Source: Zeimonas sp032027205 (lineage in GTDB: Bacteria; Pseudomonadota; Gammaproteobacteria; Burkholderiales; Burkholderiaceae_E). Taken from it: a stretch of DNA of 64,000 nucleotides. The notes beneath the pieces were generated by a model. It searched no databases. It was given only the letters and a program-made list of their open reading frames with translations, and was not told the DNA's origin. Positions 20,008 through 28,286 of the stretch are shown here, one piece after another. The stretch lies in contig JAVSMN010000001.1 in assembly GCA_032027205.1 (NCBI GenBank), forward strand, positions 3,723,418 through 3,787,417, in the 5' to 3' direction. The translations under genes and the position numbers were made by a program. How positions within the stretch are numbered: position 1 is the stretch's first letter; the number at the start of each line of letters is the position of its first letter.

Positions 20008-20928
20008 TCACCGACCGGCGGCAGCGGCCGCCTGCGCGGCGACCTCGGCGGCGAAGTCGGACTGCTTGCGCTCGATGCCCTCGCCGACGACGAACAGGAC
20101 GAACTGCGCGACCTGCGCACCGCGCGCCTTCAGCAACTGCTCGACCGTCTGCTTGTCGTCCTTGACGAAGGGCTGGCCGAGCAGCGTGACTTCCTTGAGG
20201 TACTTCTGCACCGCGCCGTCGACCATCTTCGCGACGATCTCCGGCGGCTTGCCCGCCTTGCCCTCGGCCTTCGCCTTCGCCTGTTCCTCGTCGGCCTTCT
20301 GTTGCGCGATCGAGCGCTCGCGCTCGACGTCGGCCGCCGGAACGCCCTCGCGCGACAGTGCCCTCGGCTTGCTCGCGGCAATGTGCATGGCGAGGTCGCG
20401 CGCGAGCGTATCGTCGCCACCGACCAGGTCGACCATCACGCCGATCTTCGAGCCGCCGTGTACGTAGGAGGCGAGCCGCCCCTTCGCCTGCAGGCGCGCG
20501 AAACGGCGTACCGTGATGTTCTCGCCGATGCGCCCGACCAGCGCCGTGCGCACCTGCTCGACGGTTCCGCCGTCGATCGACAGTTGCGTGAGCGCGTCCA
20601 CGTCGGCCGGCGCCTGCGTGCCGACGCGCTCGGCGAGCGCGCGCGCGAACGCGAGGAAGTCGTCGTTCTTGGCGACGAAATCGGTTTCGCTGTTGACCTC
20701 GACCAGGGCGCCGAGTTTCGCGTCGTCGGCGATCCACAACGCGACCACGCCTTCGGCCGCGACGCGCGCGGCCGCCTTGCTCGCCTTGTTGCCCAGCTTC
20801 ACGCGCAGGATTTCCTCGGCGCGCCCGAGATCGCCGCCGGCCTCGGCCAGCGCCTTCTTGCACTCCATCATCGGCGCGTCGGTCTTCTCGCGCAGTTCCT
20901 TGACCATGCTGGCGGTAATCGCCGTCAT
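20008..20928 (-). CDS. tsf: Elongation factor Ts
   Basis: The nucleotide exchange factor for EF-Tu. The start TAITASMVKELREKTDAPMM and the core VNSETDFVAKNDDFLAFA are diagnostic. The protein has 306 residues, slightly longer than E. coli because of an Ala-rich tail (AAEVAAQAAAAAGR). GGAGTTCA stands just before the ATG. It follows rpsB by 75 bases in the conserved rpsB-tsf-pyrH-frr group. Confidence 0.97.
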   Translation of the reverse strand: MTAITASMVKELREKTDAPMMECKKALAEAGGDLGRAEEILRVKLGNKASKAAARVAAEGVVALWIADDAKLGALVEVNSETDFVAKNDDFLAFARALAERVGTQAPADVDALTQLSIDGGTVEQVRTALVGRIGENITVRRFARLQAKGRLASYVHGGSKIGVMVDLVGGDDTLARDLAMHIAASKPRALSREGVPAADVERERSIAQQKADEEQAKAKAEGKAGKPPEIVAKMVDGAVQKYLKEVTLLGQPFVKDDKQTVEQLLKARGAQVAQFVLFVVGEGIERKQSDFAAEVAAQAAAAAGR

Positions 20929-21003
20929 CGTTGAACTCCTTGCTTCGCTGCGGGCTGCAGGCGATTCGCCCGCCTGGCGATCGCCCTGGCGATCACTGTT
21001 CGC

Positions 21004-21750
21004 TCATTCCTCATCTTCGAGCTCGACGAACTCTTCCTCGTCGGCAGCGCTCTTGGCGATTTCCTGCAACGCCGCTGCACGGCCTTCGAGGATGGCGTCG
21101 GCCGCGCCGCGCGCGTACAGGCGGATCGCCTTGCCGGAGTCGTCATTGCCCGGGATGACGTGATCGATGCCGGCCGGCGAATGGTTGCTGTCGACGACGG
21201 CGACGATCGGGATGCCCAGCTTGTTCGCCTCGGTAACGGCGATGCGGTGAAAGCCGACGTCGATGACGAACATCGCGTCGGGCGGCGCGCCCATTTCCTT
21301 GATGCCGCCCAGGCTCTTCTGCAGCTTGTCGAGCTCGCGCTGGAACAGCAGCGATTCCTTCTTCGACATGCGCTCGATGCCGCCTTCGGACACCGTGGTC
21401 TCCATGTCCTTCAGGCGCTTGATCGACGTCTTGACGGTCTTGAAATTGGTGAGCATGCCGCCGAGCCAGCGCTGGTCGACGTAGGGCATGCCGGCGCGCT
21501 GCGCCTCTTCCGCGAGAATTTCGCGCGCCTGCCGCTTCGTGCCGACGAAGAGCACCGTGCCGCGGTTGGCGGCGAGCTGGCGCAGGTATTTCATCGCGTC
21601 CTCGTACTGAGCGAGCGACTTCTCGAGGTTGAAGATGTGGATGCGGTTGCGGTGCCCGTAGAGATAGGGCGCCATCCGGGGATTCCAGAACCGCGTCTGG
21701 TGGCCGAAGTGCACTCCGGCCTCGAGCATTTGCCGCATGGAAACGGACAT
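21004..21750 (-). CDS. rpsB: 30S ribosomal protein S2
   Basis: A structural protein of the small subunit that also anchors S1. It begins with the typical SVSMRQMLEAGVHFGHQTRF, contains FVGTKRQAREILAEEA and VDQRWLGGMLTNFKTVK, and ends in an acidic tail (ADEEEFVELEDEE). The 248-residue length is normal. It is the first gene of the long minus-strand run. A leader of about 185 bases separates its start from the shared divergent promoter with map. Confidence 0.98.
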   Translation of the reverse strand: MSVSMRQMLEAGVHFGHQTRFWNPRMAPYLYGHRNRIHIFNLEKSLAQYEDAMKYLRQLAANRGTVLFVGTKRQAREILAEEAQRAGMPYVDQRWLGGMLTNFKTVKTSIKRLKDMETTVSEGGIERMSKKESLLFQRELDKLQKSLGGIKEMGAPPDAMFVIDVGFHRIAVTEANKLGIPIVAVVDSNHSPAGIDHVIPGNDDSGKAIRLYARGAADAILEGRAAALQEIAKSAADEEEFVELEDEE

Positions 21751-21935
21751 GACAGACTCCGATCGGGTTGGGTCCGACGCATCGCCTCAAACCGCCTGCG
21801 CTACCGGAATCCGGTTCGCGCCAACGGCACCCTCGATCGACGATGCGCGCGATTTGCCGCGGGGGGATTCCCGCGACCGTCGCCCGGGGCGCAGGCCCAA
21901 GGCGGCCTCACCCGCGGCAGGCGCCCCGGGCGAAG
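21751..21935 (-). promoter_or_regulatory. Structured 5' leader of the rpsB operon
   Basis: From the expected start near 21935 the transcript would fold almost at once: bases 21921-21932 and 21881-21892 are perfect 12-base inverted repeats of mixed G and C with a 28-base loop. A second smaller GC hairpin lies at about 21858-21876. S2 represses its own operon through the rpsB leader in other proteobacteria, so a regulatory leader is plausible. The known S2 motif itself was not recognised. Confidence 0.4.
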
Positions 21936-21937
21936 CC

Positions 21938-21947
21938 TATAATTCTA
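21938..21947. promoter_or_regulatory. Overlapping -10 elements for map (+) and rpsB operon (-)
   Basis: TATAAT on the plus strand (21938-21943) overlaps TAGAAT on the minus strand (21947 down to 21942). The plus start would fall on or beside the A of the map ATG (21950). The minus start near 21935 gives rpsB its long leader. -35 matches are weak on both sides. Confidence 0.6.
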
Positions 21948-21949
21948 GC

Positions 21950-22759
21950 ATGGCAGTGATCCTGAAGTCCGCCCCGCAGATCGATGCGATGCGCATCGCC
22001 GGCCGTCTCGCCGGCGAAGTCCTCGACTACGTCGCCCCCTTCGTGAAGGCCGGCGTCACCACCGACGAACTCGACCGTCTTTGCCATCGGTACATGACCG
22101 ACGTGCAGGGCACGGTGCCGGCGCCGCTGAACTACGCGCCGCCCGGCTATTCGCCGTATCCGCGGTCGATCTGCACTTCGGTGAACCATCAGGTCTGCCA
22201 TGGCATCCCCGGCGAGCGCGTGCTGAAGAACGGCGACATCCTGAACATCGACATCACGGTGATCAAGGACGGCTATCACGGCGACACCAGCCGCATGTTC
22301 CTGGTCGGCGAACCGTCGGTGGCCGCGCGCCGGTTGTGCCGCGTCACCTTCGAGTGCATGTGGATCGGCATCGACCAGGTGCGTCCGGGAGCGACGCTCG
22401 GCGACATCGGGCACGCGATCCAGAAGCACGCCGAGGCGAGCGGCTATTCGGTCGTGCGCGAGTTCTGTGGGCACGGCATCGGCGAACGCTTCCACGAGGA
22501 GCCGCAGGTGCTGCACTACGGGCGGCCCGGCGTAGGAGAAATGCTGCATCCCGGCATGATCTTCACGATCGAGCCGATGATCAACGCCGGACGTCGCGAG
22601 GTGCGCGAGCTCGCCGACGGCTGGACCATCGTCACCAAGGACCACAGCCTGTCGGCGCAATGGGAACACATGGTCCTCGTCACCGAGACGGGCCACGAGG
22701 TCCTTACGATGTCCGCCGGCGCCCCGCCCCGTCCGGAGCCGCTGCCGTCGGCGGCGTGA
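21950..22759 (+). CDS. map: Methionine aminopeptidase, type I
   Basis: Removes the N-terminal methionine of new proteins. The 269-residue protein has the five metal ligands of the pita-bread fold: Asp in ILNIDITVIKDGYHGDTSRMF (two), His in REFCGHGIGERFHEEP, Glu in MIFTIEPMIN and Glu in SAQWEHMVLV. The ATG at 21950 fits the family start (MAVILKSAPQIDAM); the frame is open upstream but would cross the promoter. It has no ribosome site and the TATAAT ends 6 bases before the ATG. The stop overlaps the GTG of glnD. Confidence 0.97.
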   Translation: MAVILKSAPQIDAMRIAGRLAGEVLDYVAPFVKAGVTTDELDRLCHRYMTDVQGTVPAPLNYAPPGYSPYPRSICTSVNHQVCHGIPGERVLKNGDILNIDITVIKDGYHGDTSRMFLVGEPSVAARRLCRVTFECMWIGIDQVRPGATLGDIGHAIQKHAEASGYSVVREFCGHGIGERFHEEPQVLHYGRPGVGEMLHPGMIFTIEPMINAGRREVRELADGWTIVTKDHSLSAQWEHMVLVTETGHEVLTMSAGAPPRPEPLPSAA

Positions 22760-25365
22760 GCCCGGCCGGGCCTGATTCGCCGGCAAACGGCGCACATCGG
22801 GCGCTTGCAGGGCCGCCATCGCCCGAGGAAATCCGGGACGACTACGCCGGCGCGCGTGCGGCGGCGATCGCGCGCTTTCGCGCCGATGCCGACCCCGACG
22901 CGCTGGCCCGTTCGCTGACGGCGGCCACCGACCGCGCGCTGCGTGCACTGTGGCGCCTGCACGCCCCCGGATCGCATGCGTCGCTGGTAGCGGTCGGCGG
23001 GTACGGCAGGCGCGAACAGTTCCCGCAGTCGGACGTGGATCTGATGGTGCTGACCGCCGGCGCGCTCGAGCCGGCGATGGCCGCACGCATCGAGGCCTTC
23101 ATCGGCGCCTGCTGGGACTGCGGGCTGCCGATCGGCCACAGCGTGCGCAGCATCGACGAATGCGTGGCCGAAGCGCTGGCCGACGTCACCGTGCAGACGA
23201 GCCTGCTCGAACTGCGCTGGCTTGCCGGCAGCCGCCGACGTTGCGCCGAGGCGCTCGCGCGGCTGCGGGTGATCCTCGACCCGGCGGCGTTCTTCTCGGC
23301 CAAGCTCGTCGAGATGCGACAGCGGTACGCGAAGTACGACGACACTCCCTACAGCCTCGAGCCGAACACGAAGGAAAGCCCCGGCGGGTTGCGCGACCTG
23401 CAGGTGCTGGTGTGGATCGCGCGGGCAGCCGGCCTCGGCCGGCGCTGGCGCGAGCTGGCCGCGCACGGGCTCATTACCGACCGCGAGGTGGCGCAACTGC
23501 GCCGCAACGAGCGACGCCTGAAGCGCATCCGTGCAGCGCTGCACATCGTCGCCAACCGGCACGAAGATCGACTCGTCTACGACCTGCAGGCGCAGGTGGC
23601 GCACGCGCTGGGCATCGCGGGCGAGGATGCGCGCCGCGCCTCCGAGGAGCTGATGCAGCGGTACTACTGGGCGGCCAAGGCGGTCGTGCAGTTGAACACC
23701 ATCGTGCTGCAGAACCTGCGCACGGCGATCTTCCCGCAGCGCGACGCGCAGGGCGAACCGATCGATGCGCTGTTTCGCAACGTGCACGGCCTGCTCGGCG
23801 CGATCGACCCGGGGTGCTTCGAGCGCGATCCGTCGACGATCCTGCGCGCGTTCCACACGATGCAGGCGCATCCCGAGCTCGGCGGCATCGCCACGCCGAC
23901 GCTGCGCGCGCTATGGAACGCGCGCACGCGCATCGACTCGGCGTTTCGCACCGATCCGGCGAACCGTGCGCTGTTCCTGCAGATCCTGCAGGCGCCGCGC
24001 GGCATCACGCACGAGCTGCGCCGGATGAACCAGTGGTCGATCCTCGGCCACTACCTGCCGCCGTTTCGCCGCATCGTCGGGCGCATGCAGCACGACCTGT
24101 TCCACGTCTACACGGTGGACCAGCACATCCTGATGGTCGTGCGCAACCTGCGCCGCTTCGCGATGCCGGAGCACGCGCACGAGTACCCGCTGTGCAGCGA
24201 GCTGATGGCGGGCTTCGCGCGGCCGTGGCTGCTGTACGTCGCGGCGCTCTTCCACGACATCGCGAAGGGGCGCGGCGGCGACCACTCGGCGCTCGGTCGC
24301 GTCGACGCGCGCCGCTTCTGCCGCGACCACGCGCTCTCGGACGAGGACACCGCGCTGGTCGAGTTCCTCGTGCTGAATCACCTGACGCTGTCGTCGGTCG
24401 CGCAGAAGCAGGACTCGAGCGATCCGGCGGTAGTGGCGCGCTTCGCCGCGCTGGTGGGCACCGAGCGCCGGTTGGTTGCGCTGTACCTGCTCACGGTGGC
24501 CGACATCCGGGGCACCAGTCCGAAGGTGTGGAACGCCTGGAAGGGAAAGCTGCTCGAGGATCTGTTCTTCGCGACGCGCCAGGCGCTGCACGGCAACGCA
24601 CCATCGACGCACACGCGCGTCGAGGCGGTGCAGCGCGACGCCGCGCGCGTGCTTTCGCTCTACGGAATCGACGAAGCGCACTACGCGCGCTTCTGGCAAC
24701 AGCTCGACGTGCCGTATTTCCTGCGTCACGAGGCGCAGGACATCGCCTGGCACGTGCGCGCGCTGCACTCGCACGTCGACACGGCCACGCCGATCGTGCG
24801 CTCACGACTGTCGCCGGTGGGCGAGGGTTTCGAAGTTGTCGTCTACCTGCCCGACCAGCCGGACCTGTTCGCGCGCATCTGCGGCTACTTCGACAGCCGC
24901 CGCCTCTCGGTGCTGGAGGCGCGCATCCACACCACGCGCCACGGATATGCGCTCGACACCTTCGTGCTCGTCGATCCGGACGTCACCGCGCGCGGTAGCG
25001 ATGCGCTGCACGAACTGCAGGAGGAGCTCGCGCGGCGGCTTGCCGAGCGGGTCGCGCTCGCGCCGCCGGTCGAGGGGCGCAGCTCGCGCCGCTCGCGGCA
25101 TTTCCCCATCGAACCGTCGGTCGAACTGCAGGCCGACGAGCGTGGGCAACGCTTCCTGCTGTCGATCGTGGCCAACGATCGCACCGGCCTGCTCTATCGC
25201 ATCGCCCGCGTGCTCGCGCGTCACCGGATCAACGTACACACCGCACGCATCACCACGCTGGGCGAACGCGTCGAGGATGTGTTCCTGATCGACGGCGAAG
25301 CGCTCGAAAGGCCGCGTGAATCGCGGCAGCTTCAGGGGGAGTTGTTGCAGGCGTTGCGTGTCTGA
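22756..25365 (+). CDS. glnD: Bifunctional uridylyltransferase/uridylyl-removing enzyme GlnD
   Basis: The nitrogen sensor that adds UMP to PII proteins when glutamine is low and removes it when high. The 869-residue protein has the nucleotidyltransferase domain with GGYGRREQFPQSDVDLMVL (about residues 80-98), the HD hydrolase domain with LFHDIAKGRGGDHSALG (about 497), and two C-terminal ACT domains (about 695 and 800) that bind glutamine. The GTG at 22756 forms a GTGA overlap with the map stop and leaves a sensible N-terminus; no ATG lies near. The last 34 bases overlap mtnP on the other strand. Confidence 0.96.
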   Translation: MSPAGPDSPANGAHRALAGPPSPEEIRDDYAGARAAAIARFRADADPDALARSLTAATDRALRALWRLHAPGSHASLVAVGGYGRREQFPQSDVDLMVLTAGALEPAMAARIEAFIGACWDCGLPIGHSVRSIDECVAEALADVTVQTSLLELRWLAGSRRRCAEALARLRVILDPAAFFSAKLVEMRQRYAKYDDTPYSLEPNTKESPGGLRDLQVLVWIARAAGLGRRWRELAAHGLITDREVAQLRRNERRLKRIRAALHIVANRHEDRLVYDLQAQVAHALGIAGEDARRASEELMQRYYWAAKAVVQLNTIVLQNLRTAIFPQRDAQGEPIDALFRNVHGLLGAIDPGCFERDPSTILRAFHTMQAHPELGGIATPTLRALWNARTRIDSAFRTDPANRALFLQILQAPRGITHELRRMNQWSILGHYLPPFRRIVGRMQHDLFHVYTVDQHILMVVRNLRRFAMPEHAHEYPLCSELMAGFARPWLLYVAALFHDIAKGRGGDHSALGRVDARRFCRDHALSDEDTALVEFLVLNHLTLSSVAQKQDSSDPAVVARFAALVGTERRLVALYLLTVADIRGTSPKVWNAWKGKLLEDLFFATRQALHGNAPSTHTRVEAVQRDAARVLSLYGIDEAHYARFWQQLDVPYFLRHEAQDIAWHVRALHSHVDTATPIVRSRLSPVGEGFEVVVYLPDQPDLFARICGYFDSRRLSVLEARIHTTRHGYALDTFVLVDPDVTARGSDALHELQEELARRLAERVALAPPVEGRSSRRSRHFPIEPSVELQADERGQRFLLSIVANDRTGLLYRIARVLARHRINVHTARITTLGERVEDVFLIDGEALERPRESRQLQGELLQALRV

Positions 25366-26105
25366 CAAGCACCTCCCACTGCCTTCTCCAGCACCATCCG
25401 CACCGAGTCCATCGCCCCGTCGAGGACGCGGCGGATTCCTTCCATCGAGATCGTTGTGCGGCTGGTGCCCTTGCCCGCCGCGTGGTTCGCGACGACGCAC
25501 AGTGCGGCGTACGGCAACTGGAGCTCGCGTGCGAGCGCGGCTTCGGGCATTCCGGTCATGCCGACGATGCAGCAACCGTCGCGCTCGAGCCGACGGATTT
25601 CGGCGGCCGTCTCGAGCCGGGGTCCCTGCGTGCAGCCGTAGGTCGCGCCGTCGATCAGCGGGCGCTGCGCGCGAGCGCCGGCGGCGAGCAGCCGGGCACG
25701 CGTCTCGGCGTCGTAGGGTTCGGTGAAGTCGATGTGCGTGACCGGTTGCTCGGTGCCCTCGAAGTAGCTGCCGTGGCGACCGCTGGTGTAGTCGATGAGC
25801 TGGTCCGGCACGACGAGCGCGCCCGGCGCGCAATCACCGCGGATGCCTCCGACCGTCGCCACCGCGATCACGCGCTCGACGCCGACCTCCTGCAGCGCCC
25901 AGATGTTGGCGCGATAGTTGATCTCGTGCGGCACGATCGTGTGCCCGTAGCCGTGGCGCGCCAGGAAGACGATCGGCGCGCCGTCGATGTGGCCGAAGGT
26001 CAGCGCGCACGACGGGTCGCCGAAAGGGGTTCGCACCACCTCGCGACGGGCGTCGCGCAGTCCGGCCAGGCGGGCGAGTCCGGTGCCGCCGATGATCGCA
26101 AGCAT
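25332..26105 (-). CDS. mtnP: S-methyl-5'-thioinosine phosphorylase (PNP/MTAP family)
   Basis: A trimeric nucleoside phosphorylase of 257 residues. It begins with AIIGGTGLARLAGL and has the phosphate-site segments TPFGDPSCAL and ARHGYGHTIVPHEINYRANI. MTGMPEAALARELQLPYAAL is the ribose/methylthio site. The base-binding segment reads VVANHAAG where MTA phosphorylases carry an aspartate, which favours a 6-oxopurine and hence the MTIP subfamily known from Pseudomonas. The substrate is an inference from that one motif. It follows ligA by 4 bases, and its 3' end runs 34 bases into glnD antisense. Confidence 0.82.
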   Translation of the reverse strand: MLAIIGGTGLARLAGLRDARREVVRTPFGDPSCALTFGHIDGAPIVFLARHGYGHTIVPHEINYRANIWALQEVGVERVIAVATVGGIRGDCAPGALVVPDQLIDYTSGRHGSYFEGTEQPVTHIDFTEPYDAETRARLLAAGARAQRPLIDGATYGCTQGPRLETAAEIRRLERDGCCIVGMTGMPEAALARELQLPYAALCVVANHAAGKGTSRTTISMEGIRRVLDGAMDSVRMVLEKAVGGACQTRNACNNSP

Positions 26106-26109
26106 CAGT

Positions 26110-28251
26110 TCAGTTCTCCGTTCGGGGCGCCGCCATTCGCAGCAGCGCCGCTTCGTCGAGCACGGGGATGCCGAGCTCCTGCGCGCGCGCCAGCTTGCTG
26201 CCGGCAGCCTCGCCGGCGACGACGAAATCGGTCTTGCGCGACACCGACGACGCCACCGACCCGCCGTGGCGGCGGATCCATTCGTGCGCCTCGTCGCGCG
26301 ACAGCGTCGGCAAGGTTCCGGTGACGACGAAGCTGCGCCCGGCGAGCACCGAATCGGGCGATGCGACGTTCACCCTGCCGTCGTTCGCCGGGTTGTCGTT
26401 CATCCTGCGCGGCCATTCGATTCCCGCGGCGAGCAGCGCATCGACCACTTCGCGGTTGTGCGCCTCGCCGAGAAAACGCTGCACGCTGGCGACGATCTCG
26501 GGGCCGATGCCCTCGAGCGGTACCGGTTGCGGCGCTTCGCCGCGCGCGCGTCGGCGCACATTCTCCTTTTGCACCGACGCCTTGCGTGCGGCGAGCGCGC
26601 TCCAGTCCTCGTCGAGCAACGCGTTGACGTCGCCGTAGCGGGCGGCGAGCACGCGGGCGACCTCCTCGCCGACGTGACGGATGCCCAGCGCGAACAGGAA
26701 TCGCGCGAAGCTCGTGTGACGCGAGCGATCGATGGACGCAACGAGGTTGGCCGCCGACTTCTCGCCCATGCGCTCGAGCGCGGCGAGCGTCGGCACGTCG
26801 AGCGCGTACAGGTCGGCCGGCGTTCGTACCCGGTCGCTGTCGACCAGTTGCTCGACGATGCGTTCGCCCAGGCCGTCGATGTCCATCGCACGGCGCTGCG
26901 CGAAGTGCAGCAGCGCCTGCTTGCGTTGCGCCGGGCAGTACAGACCCGCCACGCAGCGCGCGTCGGCCTCGCCCTCCTCGCGCGCGACCGCCGAATCGCA
27001 GACCGGGCAGCGCGTCGGCATCTGGAAGGCGCGGCGGGACGAAGCGCCGTCGCGGCGCTCGACGAGCGGGCGCACGACTTCGGGGATGACGTCGCCGGCG
27101 CGCCGCACGACGACCTGATCGCCGATCAGCAGGTCCTTGCGCCGGATCTCGTCCTCGTTGTGCAGCGTCGCGCTGGCCACGGTGACGCCGCCGACGAAGA
27201 CCGGACGCAGGCGCGCCACCGGCGTGAGCTTGCCGGTGCGCCCCACCTGCACCTCGATGTCCAGCAGTTCGCTGATCGCCTCCTCGGCCGGAAACTTGTG
27301 CGCGATCGCAAAGCGCGGGGCGCGCGCGACCGTGCCGATCGCGTCCTGCCAGTCGCGTCGGTCGACCTTGTAGACCACGCCGTCGATGTCGTAGGGCAAT
27401 TGCGCCCGGCGCGCGAGCAGCGCGCGGTGGAACGCGAGCAGGCCCTCGACGTCACGCGCGAGCGCGCGCTCGGCCGACACCGGAAAACCCATCCGTGCGA
27501 ACCAGTCGAGCAACTGCGCCTGCGTGTCCGGCAGTTCGACTCCGTCGGTCTCGCCCAGCCCGTAGGCGAAGAATCGCAGCGGCCGTCGCGCGGTGATCGA
27601 CGGGTCCAGTTGGCGCAGGCTGCCCGCGGCCGCATTGCGCGGATTGACGAACTCGCGCTCGCCGGCCGCGCGCTGCCGCTCGTTGATCCGCTCGAAGTCG
27701 CGCCGGTACAGCAGTACCTCGCCCCGTACCTCGAGCACGGCCGACGCGGGACCCGACAGCCTCAACGGGACCGCGCGGATCGTGCGCACGTTCGCCGTGA
27801 CGTCCTCGCCGGCGCTTCCGTCGCCGCGCGTCGCCGCCCGCACGAGATCGCCGTCTTCGTAGCGCAGTTCGATCGCGAGCCCGTCGTATTTCGGCTCCAT
27901 TGCATAGGCGAGCGAGTCGGCCGGCAGCGCGAGCTCGCGCAGCCGGTCGCGCACGCGACGGTCGAAGGCGCGCACTTCGTCGTCGTCCAGCGCGTTGGCC
28001 AGCGACAGCATCGGCACCGAATGCCGCACCGACGCGAACGCGGCGCTCGGCGCACCGGCGACGCGTTGCGTGGGCGAATCGGCGGTAACGAGCGACGGGT
28101 CGCTGCGCTCGAGCTGCTGCAGTTCGCGGAACAGCCGGTCGTACTCGGCGTCGGGAACGCTCGGCGCATCGAGCACGTAGTACTCGTGGTCGTAGCGGGC
28201 GATCAGCTCGCGCAGCCGCGCTGCGCGCTCGTGCGGCGTCTGCGTCGGCAT
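26110..28251 (-). CDS. ligA: NAD-dependent DNA ligase LigA
   Basis: Seals nicks in replication and repair using NAD+. The 713-residue protein has the Ia domain (Tyr-rich HEYYVLDAPSVPDAEYDRL), the adenylation lysine in MEPKYDGLAIELRY (Lys121), the OB fold, a four-cysteine zinc finger (CPVCDSAV ... CVAGLYCPAQ), helix-hairpin-helix repeats, and a C-terminal BRCT domain from about residue 630 (SVLAGRSFVVTGTLPTLSRD). The zipA-ligA order is conserved in betaproteobacteria. Confidence 0.98.
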   Translation of the reverse strand: MPTQTPHERAARLRELIARYDHEYYVLDAPSVPDAEYDRLFRELQQLERSDPSLVTADSPTQRVAGAPSAAFASVRHSVPMLSLANALDDDEVRAFDRRVRDRLRELALPADSLAYAMEPKYDGLAIELRYEDGDLVRAATRGDGSAGEDVTANVRTIRAVPLRLSGPASAVLEVRGEVLLYRRDFERINERQRAAGEREFVNPRNAAAGSLRQLDPSITARRPLRFFAYGLGETDGVELPDTQAQLLDWFARMGFPVSAERALARDVEGLLAFHRALLARRAQLPYDIDGVVYKVDRRDWQDAIGTVARAPRFAIAHKFPAEEAISELLDIEVQVGRTGKLTPVARLRPVFVGGVTVASATLHNEDEIRRKDLLIGDQVVVRRAGDVIPEVVRPLVERRDGASSRRAFQMPTRCPVCDSAVAREEGEADARCVAGLYCPAQRKQALLHFAQRRAMDIDGLGERIVEQLVDSDRVRTPADLYALDVPTLAALERMGEKSAANLVASIDRSRHTSFARFLFALGIRHVGEEVARVLAARYGDVNALLDEDWSALAARKASVQKENVRRRARGEAPQPVPLEGIGPEIVASVQRFLGEAHNREVVDALLAAGIEWPRRMNDNPANDGRVNVASPDSVLAGRSFVVTGTLPTLSRDEAHEWIRRHGGSVASSVSRKTDFVVAGEAAGSKLARAQELGIPVLDEAALLRMAAPRTEN

Positions 28252-28286
28252 CGCGCTTTCGGAGACGACCTGCGCCCGCTCCGCGC

